DNA of 64,000 nt, taken from Spirulina subsalsa PCC 9445. GTDB lineage: Bacteria > Cyanobacteriota > Cyanobacteriia > Cyanobacteriales > Spirulinaceae. The notes under the pieces are model-generated. The model searched no databases. It saw nothing but the letters and a program-made list of their open reading frames with translations, and had not been told where the DNA came from. The stretch covers positions 2,948,779 to 3,012,778 of the forward strand of contig NZ_JH980292.1 in assembly GCF_000314005.1 (NCBI RefSeq). Direction: 5' to 3'. Made by a program: the position numbers and the translations under genes. Shown here piece after piece: positions 53,035 to 61,148 of this stretch; position 1 is the stretch's first letter, and each line of letters begins with the position of its first letter.

Positions 53035-53168
53035 TGAATAACTCGGAGCGTAGGGAGTCGGGAGAGCGACCCGATTAATCCTCTTCTGTCACTCTCGAAG
53101 AGTTTAACGAATCTTCGCTATCACAGCCAAGGAGAGAATCAGGGTTTGAACCTGATTTGACAGAAGAG
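53035..53168. repeat. MITE-like left end followed by a multi-helix structured element
   Basis: AGGGCTTGCTGAATAAC (53035-53051) is a MITE-like left end. From 53081 an 11-bp stem, CTCTTCTGTCA with TGACAGAAGAG (53158-53168), encloses CTCTC/GAGAG (53092-53096, 53132-53136), GAAGA/TCTTC (53097-53101, 53112-53116) and AATCAGG/CCTGATT (53137-53143, 53151-53157). All are perfect. The result is a cloverleaf-like fold not seen elsewhere in the window. It could be RNA structure or transposon-end structure. Confidence 0.55.
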
Positions 53169-53182
53169 AGTTCAATAACGTC

Positions 53183-54109
53183 TCAAGTCGTCCCACCACT
53201 GAATAACAACCCAATGCCGAGTAGGGCGATGAACACCCCTAGAACCGCACGGGGGCTAATCTGTTCTTTCAGGAGGGCGGCCAAGGGGAGGACGAAGAGG
53301 GGGCTAGTGGCGAGGAGGGTTTGAGCAATTCCGGCGGGGGCGAGTTTAAAGGCGGTTTGTTGTAGCCAGATGCCTAGATAGGTGCCGAGGAGGGCGGCTA
53401 AGGCGATTGCACCCCAAAGCTTGGGAGAACGCAAAATCTGCCCTGTTGGGCGTGTTTGCCCGGTTTTCAGCAGGGCTAAGAGCAAGATAATCATCCCCAT
53501 ACCCCCCAGCAATCTCAACAGGGTACTCCAGAGGGGGGTAAGATCAGATTGGACTAAAGCGGTGCGAGACAAAACCGCCCCTAGGGCTTGGCAGAGGGTG
53601 GATAGAACTCCCCAGAGTAGCCCTTGCTTTAAATGGGCGGAATCTCTCACCCAGTCAGGGGTTCGTTCGGCAATCACCCAGCCGACCCCCAATAAAACCA
53701 GCACAATCCCCAACCAAGCGCGGAGGGGTAGGGTTTCCCCGAGGAATAACCAAGCCAAACAAGCGGTAAGGGGTGGGGCGAGGGTTTCTAACAACAGGGT
53801 ACGACGAGCGCCCAATTTACTCAGGGCGAAGAGGAAGGCGGTATCTCCTACGCCAATTCCAATCCCCCCACTAATGAGGAGCAAAGCTACGGGGCGTAAG
53901 GCTTGGGGGGGGATGGCATCACCACTGACTAGGAGGGTGAGGGTTAAAAGGGCGATCGCAATTCCCCCTTTAAACAGATTCAACCACAGGGGGGCAAAGC
54001 GTTGACCCACTTGGCCATAAATCGCCGTTGCCAGCGCCCAACACAGCGCCGCCCCTAACGCGGCCAGCGCCCCCAGTTGCCACTCCCCCCCCAATAGTGC
54101 CAAATCCAT
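53183..54109 (-). CDS. DMT (EamA) family transporter
   Basis: About ten helices in two EamA halves: LAALGAALCWALATAIYGQVGQRFAPLWLNLFKGGIAIALL at the start, and LLWGVLSTLCQALGAVLSRTALVQSDLTPLWSTLLRLLGG as the second half. These transporters export metabolites such as amino acids; the substrate is unknown. The internal ATG (54107-54109) is chosen because GGGAGAAAGG immediately precedes it; the first ATG (54119-54121) sits in the U-tract of the psaJ terminator. It reads the same way as psaFJ and may receive read-through. Confidence 0.8.
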   Translation of the reverse strand: MDLALLGGEWQLGALAALGAALCWALATAIYGQVGQRFAPLWLNLFKGGIAIALLTLTLLVSGDAIPPQALRPVALLLISGGIGIGVGDTAFLFALSKLGARRTLLLETLAPPLTACLAWLFLGETLPLRAWLGIVLVLLGVGWVIAERTPDWVRDSAHLKQGLLWGVLSTLCQALGAVLSRTALVQSDLTPLWSTLLRLLGGMGMIILLLALLKTGQTRPTGQILRSPKLWGAIALAALLGTYLGIWLQQTAFKLAPAGIAQTLLATSPLFVLPLAALLKEQISPRAVLGVFIALLGIGLLFSGGTT

Positions 54110-54122
54110 CCTTTCTCCCATG

Positions 54123-54151
54123 AAAAACCCGCAACTCTAAACAGAATTGCG
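54123..54151 (-). terminator. Rho-independent terminator of psaFJ
   Basis: On the minus strand CGCAATTCT and AGAGTTGCG form a stem with one mismatch and a GTTT loop, followed by GGGTTTTT. It lies ~80 bases after the psaJ stop and just before the DMT transporter start. Confidence 0.6.
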
Positions 54152-54228
54152 AGTGCTGAACAACCTTGAATCAAAACGGGATAGTGACCGCTTCGGGTCT
54201 GCCCGATGTTGTTTATTTTGACCCGGTT

Positions 54229-54357
54229 CTACTGTAAGGGGTGGAACAGGAGGTCAGGATAAAAACGATTAAATTCAATCAAAATTCCGGCGGTAAAGGT
54301 CAATAGTGCCATAATCAGCACGGGGGCCGTCGATAAAAACTTAGTCAAACCTTCCAT
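54229..54357 (-). CDS. psaJ: Photosystem I subunit IX
   Basis: A 42-residue protein: [19 protein letters not shown], then [20 protein letters not shown]. One membrane helix and this sequence are diagnostic for PsaJ, which sits beside PsaF at the edge of the photosystem I core and contacts a few chlorophylls and carotenoids. The gene is downstream of psaF on the same strand, as in most cyanobacteria, but with an unusually long gap (284 bp) containing transposon-end relics. Confidence 0.96.
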   Translation of the reverse strand: MEGLTKFLSTAPVLIMALLTFTAGILIEFNRFYPDLLFHPLQ

Positions 54358-54387
54358 GATGTTTTCTCCGAATGAGAGGACAGCGTA

Positions 54388-54590
54388 GTGACATACTTCC
54401 CGACCTTCACGCTTTGCCTAGGGCAGGCTTGCGCCAACGCGCACAGGGCGGGCTTCTCCAGCTTGGCAGCCTTCGCGTTTTATAGTGAGGCGATGCCCAA
54501 CCCCACTTGTATCTTATCATACATAATTCGGCTCTCATCCCGACGCTTGCCAGTGGCAAAGCGCGGGGCTTCCCGCCGATTAGCTAAAAA
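54388..54590. mobile_element. Relic of a TnpB-type element between psaF and psaJ
   Basis: Two GC-rich hairpin blocks lie in the gap. 54388-54458 has GTGACATACTTCCCGACC at its outer edge (compare GTGACATCCTCCCGACACC at 39798), then GCGGGCTTC. 54531-54587 has CTCATCCCGACGCTTGCC-AGT-GGCAAAGCGCGGGGCTTCCCG, like the hairpin at 40391. No tnpB frame is left between them. This looks like an internally deleted IS200/IS605-type or palindromic derivative inserted in the photosystem I operon. Confidence 0.5.
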
Positions 54591-54641
54591 AAGAACTTAA
54601 CGCTGGTTTGTGATCAGCGTTTTGAAACAAGTTAAAAAACC

Positions 54642-55136
54642 CTAACGGGGGGAAATGGGGATTTCGGTATCCTTGGCGGTTAATTTGCCGGAAGTAAACT
54701 CAGCTAAAGCCGCTAAAGGCCAAGCAAAGCCCCCTAACATAAATTTAAAAGCGAGAGGCACATCAATGATGATTTCTTTCATTTCAGCGTCTTTGTCCCC
54801 ACGAATGGCGATCAGATAAGAACGTCCGACCCAACCAATCCAGCCTGTAATATACAGGAACAGAATACTGGGGATTAAGAAGTCGCCCGCGTGGGAGAGG
54901 CTACCATCCACGATTAAGTGAGGATACCCTTCCGGGCCACAGAGGGCTTGAGCATAACGTTCAGCGCGTTTTTTGCCAGACAGGGGATCATCAGTGGTGT
55001 TCCGGAAGCTTTTAGACTTCTGGATATAAGCAGAAGACTCGCTACAAGGCACTAGGCCGTACTCATCGGCGGAGGCTGAGGGAGCAAAATTGAACCACAG
55101 CGTCATTACTAGAATCAAAGCTAACAACTTTCGCAT
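54642..55136 (-). CDS. psaF: Photosystem I reaction centre subunit III
   Basis: The 164-residue precursor begins with a lumen-targeting signal peptide ([17 protein letters not shown]..., cut after SASA). The mature protein starts [23 protein letters not shown]. The lumenal domain has a Cys pair (C31 and the Cys in AQALCGPEG), followed by two hydrophobic stretches ([20 protein letters not shown] and [18 protein letters not shown]). These are standard PsaF features. PsaF docks plastocyanin or cytochrome c6 in eukaryotes and is a peripheral PSI subunit in cyanobacteria. psaJ follows. It is divergent from tsaD with a 205-bp shared promoter region. Confidence 0.97.
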   Translation of the reverse strand: MRKLLALILVMTLWFNFAPSASADEYGLVPCSESSAYIQKSKSFRNTTDDPLSGKKRAERYAQALCGPEGYPHLIVDGSLSHAGDFLIPSILFLYITGWIGWVGRSYLIAIRGDKDAEMKEIIIDVPLAFKFMLGGFAWPLAALAEFTSGKLTAKDTEIPISPR

Positions 55137-55341
55137 TGAAATGTTTCCTTTTGTTACGAAACAATAAGTTTTTTGTACAAAAGCGACGGTTTATCATTTG
55201 TACATCGAAGCGATCTTACTCTGACCTGTTAATCCAGTAAAGATTACTTTACAAAAAGTGAAAGCTTCTTTCAGAACCCAGCAGAAAAGTCTGTACAGGT
55301 CAGGGCTTTTGTTAAACTGGGAGAAAGCTTAGGGTGAGATA

Positions 55342-56388
55342 ATGGCGACGATTTTAGCAATAGAAACCAGTTGTGATGAAACCGCCGTTGCGATTGTAAA
55401 GAATCGTAACATTCTGAGTAGTGTCGTGGCCTCTCAAATTAAATTGCATCAACCCTATGGCGGGGTAGTGCCAGAAGTGGCTTCTCGTCAACACCTCGAA
55501 AGTATTAATTTTTGTTTGGATCAAGCGCTACAGGAAGCCCGATTAGATTGGGGGGGTATTGATGGGGTGGCGGCCACTTGCGCGCCGGGTTTGGTGGGGG
55601 CGTTGTTGGTGGGGTTAACGGCGGCTAAAACCCTGTCGGTGGTTCACCGGAAGCCTTTTTTTGGGGTGCATCATCTGGAGGGGCATATTTATGCGACTTA
55701 TTTGTTGGAACCGACCTTAAAGCCGCCTTTTTTGTGTTTGTTGGTGTCGGGGGGTCATACCAGTTTACTCCGGGTTGAAGACTGCGGTCGTTATGAGATG
55801 CTGGGGACGACGCGAGATGATGCGGCGGGGGAATGTTTTGATAAGGTGGCTCGTTTGTTAAAGTTAGGCTATCCGGGGGGGCCGGTGATTGATCGGTTGG
55901 CGAATACGGGGAATCCGGAGGCTTTTGCGTTGCCCGAAGGCAAGATTTCGTTACCCCAAGGGGGCTATCACCCCTATGATTGCAGTTTTAGTGGCTTAAA
56001 AACGGCGGTGTTGCGGTTGGTGGAGAAGTTGGAGGAGGAGGGGGTGGAGCCTCTTCCGGTGGCGGATATTGCGGCGAGTTTTCAACGGGTGGTGGTGCGA
56101 TCGCTCACGAAACGAACGATTCAATGTGCTTTAGACTATGGTTTAGATACTATTGCCGTAGGGGGGGGAGTGGCCGCGAATCAGGGCTTACGGAAGATGT
56201 TGGAAGAGACGGCGGCCCCCCATCAGCTTAAGGTTTATTTCCCGCCCCTACGCCTTTGTACGGATAATGCAGCCATGATTGCCTGTGCCGCCTCGGAACA
56301 TTGCGATCGCGGTCATATCTCTCCCCTGACTCTCAATGCCCAATCTCGTCTGAACATTACTGAGGTTATGGGGTTATATCGGGAATAG
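55342..56388 (+). CDS. tsaD: tRNA N6-adenosine threonylcarbamoyltransferase TsaD
   Basis: TsaD attaches threonylcarbamoyl to A37 of ANN-decoding tRNAs together with TsaB/TsaE. The 348-residue protein has the ASKHA fold motifs [16 protein letters not shown] and [13 protein letters not shown], the metal histidines in [48 protein letters not shown], and [13 protein letters not shown]. All conserved residues are present. The stop TAG (56386-56388) lies at the start of a repeat block (TAGGGAGTCGGG). Confidence 0.95.
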   Translation: MATILAIETSCDETAVAIVKNRNILSSVVASQIKLHQPYGGVVPEVASRQHLESINFCLDQALQEARLDWGGIDGVAATCAPGLVGALLVGLTAAKTLSVVHRKPFFGVHHLEGHIYATYLLEPTLKPPFLCLLVSGGHTSLLRVEDCGRYEMLGTTRDDAAGECFDKVARLLKLGYPGGPVIDRLANTGNPEAFALPEGKISLPQGGYHPYDCSFSGLKTAVLRLVEKLEEEGVEPLPVADIAASFQRVVVRSLTKRTIQCALDYGLDTIAVGGGVAANQGLRKMLEETAAPHQLKVYFPPLRLCTDNAAMIACAASEHCDRGHISPLTLNAQSRLNITEVMGLYRE

Positions 56389-56657
56389 GGAGTCGGGAAT
56401 CGGGAGTCGGGAGTCGGTGTAGGGAGTCGGGGGGAGGGGGAGAGAGGGAGACAAGGAATTAAGACTTATTACTTATTACCTATTACCTCCTCCCTGTTCC
56501 CCGTTCCCCGTTCCCTAAAATAAAAGAGTTTTAGCTATTCACTATTCCCCTGCTCCCCTGCTCCCCCTCTCCCCTGCCCAGTTATTCAGCAGACTCTAAT
56601 TAGGGGAGATGTCTATTGCCTCGCCAGACGACTAGACTTTCTCAGCAAGCCCTAGTT
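56386..56657. repeat. STRR block with two MITE-like right ends
   Basis: GGGAGTC heptamers follow the tsaD stop, then the composite unit shared with 47261-47384 (GAATTAAGACTTATTAC, CCCTAAAATAAAAGAG, GCTATTCACTATTCCCC), then CCCTGCT heptamers. A right terminus TTATTCAGCAGACTCT (56582-56597) and, 40 bases on, a second one (CTCAGCAAGCCCT, ending 56653) follow. Two elements seem to have inserted next to each other. Confidence 0.7.
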
Positions 56658-56976
56658 AAGAATTTACATTCGGCGTGATAAACTATTGATAATCAGTCCC
56701 TACCCGTGACCAGTGACCCTGAATCTTTGCCCTTACCACTGTTCACCGAACACGGTTTGCATAACGTTACGTCGCTAATGCTACACCACTTTCCAAGGAT
56801 CAAAAACCCAGCTTCAACCCAGTGGATGCGCGTCCATCACAAAAGCGTTAACTCCAATCCTGTTAACTCCTGCTCGCATTCACTTACTCAAGCAACAACG
56901 ATTCAAGGAATGGGAAATGAACAGCAAGGCAAGCATAATAGACCCCACTTAATAAGTATATAAAGGATAATTTGAG
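56658..56976. other. Leader/promoter region of the zam-like gene
   Basis: I see no convincing gene. A possible 85-codon frame (56706-56963) has no recognisable protein pattern and no good ribosome site, so it is not annotated. The stretch just before 56977 (AAAGGATAATTTGAG) supplies the ribosome site for the next gene. Confidence 0.4.
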
Positions 56977-59250
56977 ATGGAATTTTCAATCGCTACATTA
57001 CTAGCCCAATTTAGTCAAGATAAATTAGTAGCTGGTAAATACCTAGAAAAACGCCTCAATTGTGAGGATGAGGAATGTCAAGAAAAACTCCTAGTCGCCC
57101 TGGACGCTTTAGAGCGTATTGGTGTTTTAAGCAAAGAAATGGGGAAATATCGCCGAGTTTATGAGGAGGGAGTGGTTGAGGCAAAACTGCGCTGTTCGAG
57201 TAAAGGATTCTGTTTTGCGATTCAAGATGAAGAAGGTGCCGATGATATTTATGTACGGGAAAGTCATTTAAGCACCGCTTGGAATGGTGATCGCGTTTTA
57301 GTCAGAGTGATTAAAGAGGGCAGTCGTCGCCGTTCACCAGAAGGGGAAGTCAAAGTGATTTTAGATCGGGCGAATCCTTCCCTCCTCGCACGGATCAAAA
57401 AAGCCCCCGTCGGTTTCCGGGCAGTTCCCCTCGATGATCGTTTACTTTTTGAACTGGATCTAACCAATGATTCCAGCCAACTTGATGATGCCATTGATCA
57501 TCTTGTTCATGTAGAAGTCATTCGTTATCCCCTCGGCACCTCCCTACCCCTCGGACGAGTCACCAAAATCCTCGGCAGTGATGCCGAAGCCGCCGCCGAC
57601 ACAGATATTGTCTGTTGCAAACATGATTTACCCCAAACCTTCAGCGAAAAAGTCTTAGAGTCCGCCAAAGCCATCGGGACAGCGCCCGCCTCGGGGAAAC
57701 TGCCCAAAGCGGACTTCAAAAATCGTCTAGATTTGCGCTCCTTACTAACCGTCAGTTTAGAGGATGAGAAATATCTCCAAGGGGATAAACCCCAGCTAAT
57801 TGAAAATGCTTTTAGTTTAGAACCCCTGCCAGAAAATCAATGGAAACTAACTATTCATATTGCTGATTTTGCCCACTATATTGAACCCCACTCTTCCCTA
57901 GACTATGCCGCCAGAAAGCGCGGCACCGCCGTTCATCTAGGCGAGTTAAAACTCCCCATGTTACCGGACAGTGTGATTGAACGCTGTTCCTTAGCCCTGA
58001 ATGAAGAACGGTTGGCGTTTAGCATTATCCTGACCCTGAATAAACATGGGATTATTCTCGCCCATGATATTCAGCCCAGCGTGGTGCAAGTAGATTATCA
58101 GATGAGTTATCAACAAATTCAAGAATATTTACGGGATGAAAGCCAAGTCGGGGAGGAGGTGAAAGCGCCTGTTGAGATGTTAGATAAACTCTTTTTCACC
58201 TTGGGGCCGGTGATCAAAGCCCAACGCTTACAACGGGGCGGCTTTGATCTGCACATGGAAATCCGCTCCCCCTTTAAAGATGAAGGGCGTTTAGGGACGT
58301 TGGCCATTGCCGATCATTTACCGATTCAAGCCATGTTAATGGAGGTAGCCCTGTTAGCTGGGAAAGCGGTAGCGGATCATTGTCGTAATTTAGAATTACC
58401 TGCGATTTATTGCACCCAACCTGAACCGGATATGATGGAACTCGAAGATTTCCTGAAATTGGGGATCAATCTGGGTTTAGATTTAGATGTGGAGTCAGAG
58501 GATGATCTTCAATCCCGGGACTATCAAGGATTTGTTCAGGAAATTGCCGGGTCTTCTGCACCGAAAATTCTCACGGAATTTTTACGCAGTACCCTACGTT
58601 CTCCGATGCATAGTACCAAGCCGGGGCCTCATTTTGGGTTAGCCTACGGGGATGGTTATTGTCATGTTCTGAGTCCGGGACAACGTTTTGCAGATTTACA
58701 GGTACAGCGCGTTTTACATCTCTTGTTTGAGGAAGGACGCGATCGCCGTTCCACCCGGGCTAAAATTCGGGTTAATCTCGGCAGTAGTACTTGTTACGAC
58801 CAAATTAGTTGGAATATTTTACCCCCCCAAATCCAAACCCAATGGGAACAAGATATGGCCATGTTGATTAATCATCTCAATGAGCGAGATAAAGTGGCCG
58901 AAGATGCCGAACGGGATTTAATTGGCCTGAAAAAAGCCGAGAAGATGAAAGAACGCACTGGGGAAGTATTTACAGGGTTAATTACGGGGGTTCAATCCTA
59001 CGGTTTCTTTGTGGAAATTGAGGAGTTAATGGTGGAGGGATTGGTTCATGTTAGCTCCTTGAAAGATGACTGGTATGAATACCGTTCTCGCCATAGTTGT
59101 CTCGTGGGACGGAAAAATCGCACCGCTTACCGTTTAGGCGATCGCGTGGAAGTACAGGTCAAGAGTGTAGACTACTACCGTCAACAGATTGACCTCGTAA
59201 CCGTCAGTGGTGGCAGTGATGCTAGCAATGAGGATTTCGAGGATGACTAA
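56977..59250 (+). CDS. zam: RNB-family protein with S1 domain, Zam-like
   Basis: The 757-residue protein has the RNase II/R layout: an N-terminal winged-helix/CSD region (residues ~1-240, including CSSKGFCFAIQDEEGADDIYVRESHL), an RNB domain (~250-620: KLTIHIADFAHYIEPHSSLDYAARKRGTAVHL) and a C-terminal S1 domain (TGEVFTGLITGVQSYGFFVEIEELMVEGLVHVSSL). In active RNB enzymes the domain starts with a DxxDxDD metal cluster before the IADVSHYV block. Here that stretch reads TVSLEDEKYLQGDKPQLIENAFSLEP, without the aspartate pair, so exonuclease activity is doubtful. Cyanobacteria have a second RNB protein, Zam, and this gene fits that role better than RNase R. Gene symbol given by inference. Confidence 0.72.
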   Translation: MEFSIATLLAQFSQDKLVAGKYLEKRLNCEDEECQEKLLVALDALERIGVLSKEMGKYRRVYEEGVVEAKLRCSSKGFCFAIQDEEGADDIYVRESHLSTAWNGDRVLVRVIKEGSRRRSPEGEVKVILDRANPSLLARIKKAPVGFRAVPLDDRLLFELDLTNDSSQLDDAIDHLVHVEVIRYPLGTSLPLGRVTKILGSDAEAAADTDIVCCKHDLPQTFSEKVLESAKAIGTAPASGKLPKADFKNRLDLRSLLTVSLEDEKYLQGDKPQLIENAFSLEPLPENQWKLTIHIADFAHYIEPHSSLDYAARKRGTAVHLGELKLPMLPDSVIERCSLALNEERLAFSIILTLNKHGIILAHDIQPSVVQVDYQMSYQQIQEYLRDESQVGEEVKAPVEMLDKLFFTLGPVIKAQRLQRGGFDLHMEIRSPFKDEGRLGTLAIADHLPIQAMLMEVALLAGKAVADHCRNLELPAIYCTQPEPDMMELEDFLKLGINLGLDLDVESEDDLQSRDYQGFVQEIAGSSAPKILTEFLRSTLRSPMHSTKPGPHFGLAYGDGYCHVLSPGQRFADLQVQRVLHLLFEEGRDRRSTRAKIRVNLGSSTCYDQISWNILPPQIQTQWEQDMAMLINHLNERDKVAEDAERDLIGLKKAEKMKERTGEVFTGLITGVQSYGFFVEIEELMVEGLVHVSSLKDDWYEYRSRHSCLVGRKNRTAYRLGDRVEVQVKSVDYYRQQIDLVTVSGGSDASNEDFEDD

Positions 59251-59263
59251 AAACAATTGACCT

Positions 59264-59441
59264 AGGGCTTGTTGAATAACTGGGCTAGGGAACGGGGGAG
59301 AGGGGGAGCAGGGGAGCAGGGGAGCAGGGGAGAATTGATAATTATTCCCTATTCCCGACTCCCGACTCCCTAGGGCGCAAGCATTGCGCCCCTACACCGA
59401 CACCCGTTCCCCGTTCCCCGTTCCCTGTTCCCTCAACCCCT
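59264..59441. repeat. MITE-like left end plus STRR and GGGCGCAA hairpin
   Basis: AGGGCTTGTTGAATAACTG (from 59264) is a MITE-like left end. GGGGAGCA heptamers, the hairpin GGGCGCAAGCATTGCGCCC (59372-59390) and CCCGTTC heptamers follow. On the other strand the M16 gene ends with TAG (59440-59442) as the first bases of TAGGGGTTGAGGG. Confidence 0.7.
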
Positions 59442-60936
59442 AACTTTGAGGATTAGGGATAGTAATATCCACCGTTGTTATATTAGAATCCAAACGACTT
59501 AAAGGGGGGGTAATATCCCGAGAATTTCCTACGACTAACGTCGTCAATTGATCCGGAGTGAGATAGGTTTGAGCCACCCGTTGAACATCCTCAATGGTTG
59601 TGTTTTGAACTTGCCGTTGATATTGGAAAATATAATCCGCCGGATAGTCATAGTATTCATAGCGCATCAGACGGGAGAGGGTTTGTCCGGGAGATTGGAA
59701 GTTAAACACAAAAGAATTGAGGATGGAGTTTTTCGCATAATCGAGTTCCTCCGATGAAATTGGCGCATTGCGTAGATTATTCACTTCTCCTAGGACATAT
59801 TGAATAAACGGCACCGTTGCTTCTGAGCGAGTTTGTCCTCCGGCAATGAAAACCCCCGGATAGTCAAAATTGGGACTCCAGAAACCATAGACTGAATAGG
59901 CTAAACCTTGGCGCGATCGCACTTCATTAAATAAACGCCCGCCAAAGCCATTTAACACCCCATTGAGGACACTTAAGGCCGGATAGTCTGGATCATCCAC
60001 GCGCCCCCCTAAATGCCCTAACTGGATATAACTCTGGGTGAGTTGGGGTTGTTCCACAAAGAATAGACCTTGAGGATTGCGATCGCGAACTTCGGGAATC
60101 TCCGGTAATTCTGCCACCTCGACTCCTTGCCAAGAGCCAAACTTCTCCGCAATCAACGCCTTCATTTCCTCCCGGTTAAAATCCCCCACAATGCCCAGCA
60201 TCATGCGTTCAGGTCGGAAAGACTGCTGATAAAAGCGGATCACATCCTCCCGCGTGATATTACTCAGGGTGGCATATTCCACCGTCCGAGCATAGGGGCT
60301 ACTTTCCCCATAAACCAACTTATAAAACTCCCGTGACGCAATACTATTAGGATCATCATTCCGTCGTGCAATACCGCCCCGCATTTGATTCTGTGCCAGG
60401 GCGAGACGTGCCTCCTCAAAGGCCGGCCGCTGCACCACATCGGCAAACCAATCAAACACAGTGGTTAAATCCTCACTCAACGCATTAAAACTGGCACTGC
60501 CCAAACTTCCCCCAATACTGGTTTCCACCGAGGCCGCCCGTTGTTCCAACAGTTCGTTCAGTTCATTAGAGGGGTGATTGGTTGTGCCACCCGTGCGGAT
60601 GGCCGTTCCCGTAAGATCCGCCAAACCCACCTGATCCGCCGGCTCTAAACGCGCTCCCGTGCGGAAAAACGCATTTCCTTGCACTAAAGGCAACTCGTGA
60701 TTTTCCACCAAGTAGACCACTAAACCATTATCTAACTGATAGCGTTCATAGTCTGGTAGTTGAACCTCCCGCAGAGGGGGAAACTCCAACTCATCATAAT
60801 GCCTTGCCCCAGCGGCCACCACAGCCGGAGCCGAGAGAATAACCAACAACATCGCCCCCAACACCAGACCGACCCAGCGTTGGAGCGCAAAGCGGCTTGA
60901 CCGCAACCATCGTTCTTGTTTTTTCTGTAGTTTCAT
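59440..60936 (-). CDS. M16-family peptidase homologue lacking the zinc motif
   Basis: A signal peptide (WVGLVLGAMLLVILSAPAVVAA) precedes two M16 domains. The first should carry HxxEH, but here reads GLADLTGTAIRTGGTTNHPSNELNELLEQR, with no such motif. The second keeps the Arg/Tyr pair region (GRLFNEVRSRQGLAYSVYGFW) that helps substrate binding. It is therefore the non-catalytic subunit type, which usually pairs with an HxxEH-bearing partner; no partner gene is adjacent. Location: periplasm or lumen. The ATG at 60934-60936 is preferred over an upstream TTG. Confidence 0.82.
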   Translation of the reverse strand: MKLQKKQERWLRSSRFALQRWVGLVLGAMLLVILSAPAVVAAGARHYDELEFPPLREVQLPDYERYQLDNGLVVYLVENHELPLVQGNAFFRTGARLEPADQVGLADLTGTAIRTGGTTNHPSNELNELLEQRAASVETSIGGSLGSASFNALSEDLTTVFDWFADVVQRPAFEEARLALAQNQMRGGIARRNDDPNSIASREFYKLVYGESSPYARTVEYATLSNITREDVIRFYQQSFRPERMMLGIVGDFNREEMKALIAEKFGSWQGVEVAELPEIPEVRDRNPQGLFFVEQPQLTQSYIQLGHLGGRVDDPDYPALSVLNGVLNGFGGRLFNEVRSRQGLAYSVYGFWSPNFDYPGVFIAGGQTRSEATVPFIQYVLGEVNNLRNAPISSEELDYAKNSILNSFVFNFQSPGQTLSRLMRYEYYDYPADYIFQYQRQVQNTTIEDVQRVAQTYLTPDQLTTLVVGNSRDITPPLSRLDSNITTVDITIPNPQS

Positions 60937-61048
60937 GACCAATTGTTTTATGATGTTTGCATTGCCGCAACAACAACTCTCAACCTTTCAATTTTAGCCC
61001 TGCTGGGGGGAGACTGTGGGCTGACGGCAAGCTGAGTCTATGAAGGAA

Positions 61049-61082
61049 GAATCCCCGTCCCTTTAGGGTCTGGGAGTGTCAA
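61049..61082 (+). repeat. Solo TnpB-element right-end-like hairpin
   Basis: GAATCCCCGTCCCTTTAGGG then TCTGGGAGTGTCAA: GTCCC/AGGG-type pairing and the end GTCAA are the layout of IS200/IS605 right ends, and the block resembles that at 27751-27783. No tnpB is upstream. It stands 67 bases before the PfkB gene start. Confidence 0.45.
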
Positions 61083-61148
61083 GATATGTTAGATTGACCC
61101 TAGTGCAATTTGCCTTAACCCAGTCCCGATGGATATTTGACCGGATTT

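Noticed and set aside
53137-53157. tRNA T-arm (GGTTTGAACC)
   Set aside because: The loop lacks the GTTCRAAYC consensus and no 7-bp acceptor or anticodon arm can be drawn; the outer stem is 11 bp.
56706-56963. 85-codon frame before the zam-like gene
   Set aside because: No recognisable motif, no good ribosome site and no codon pattern like the neighbours; probably leader DNA.
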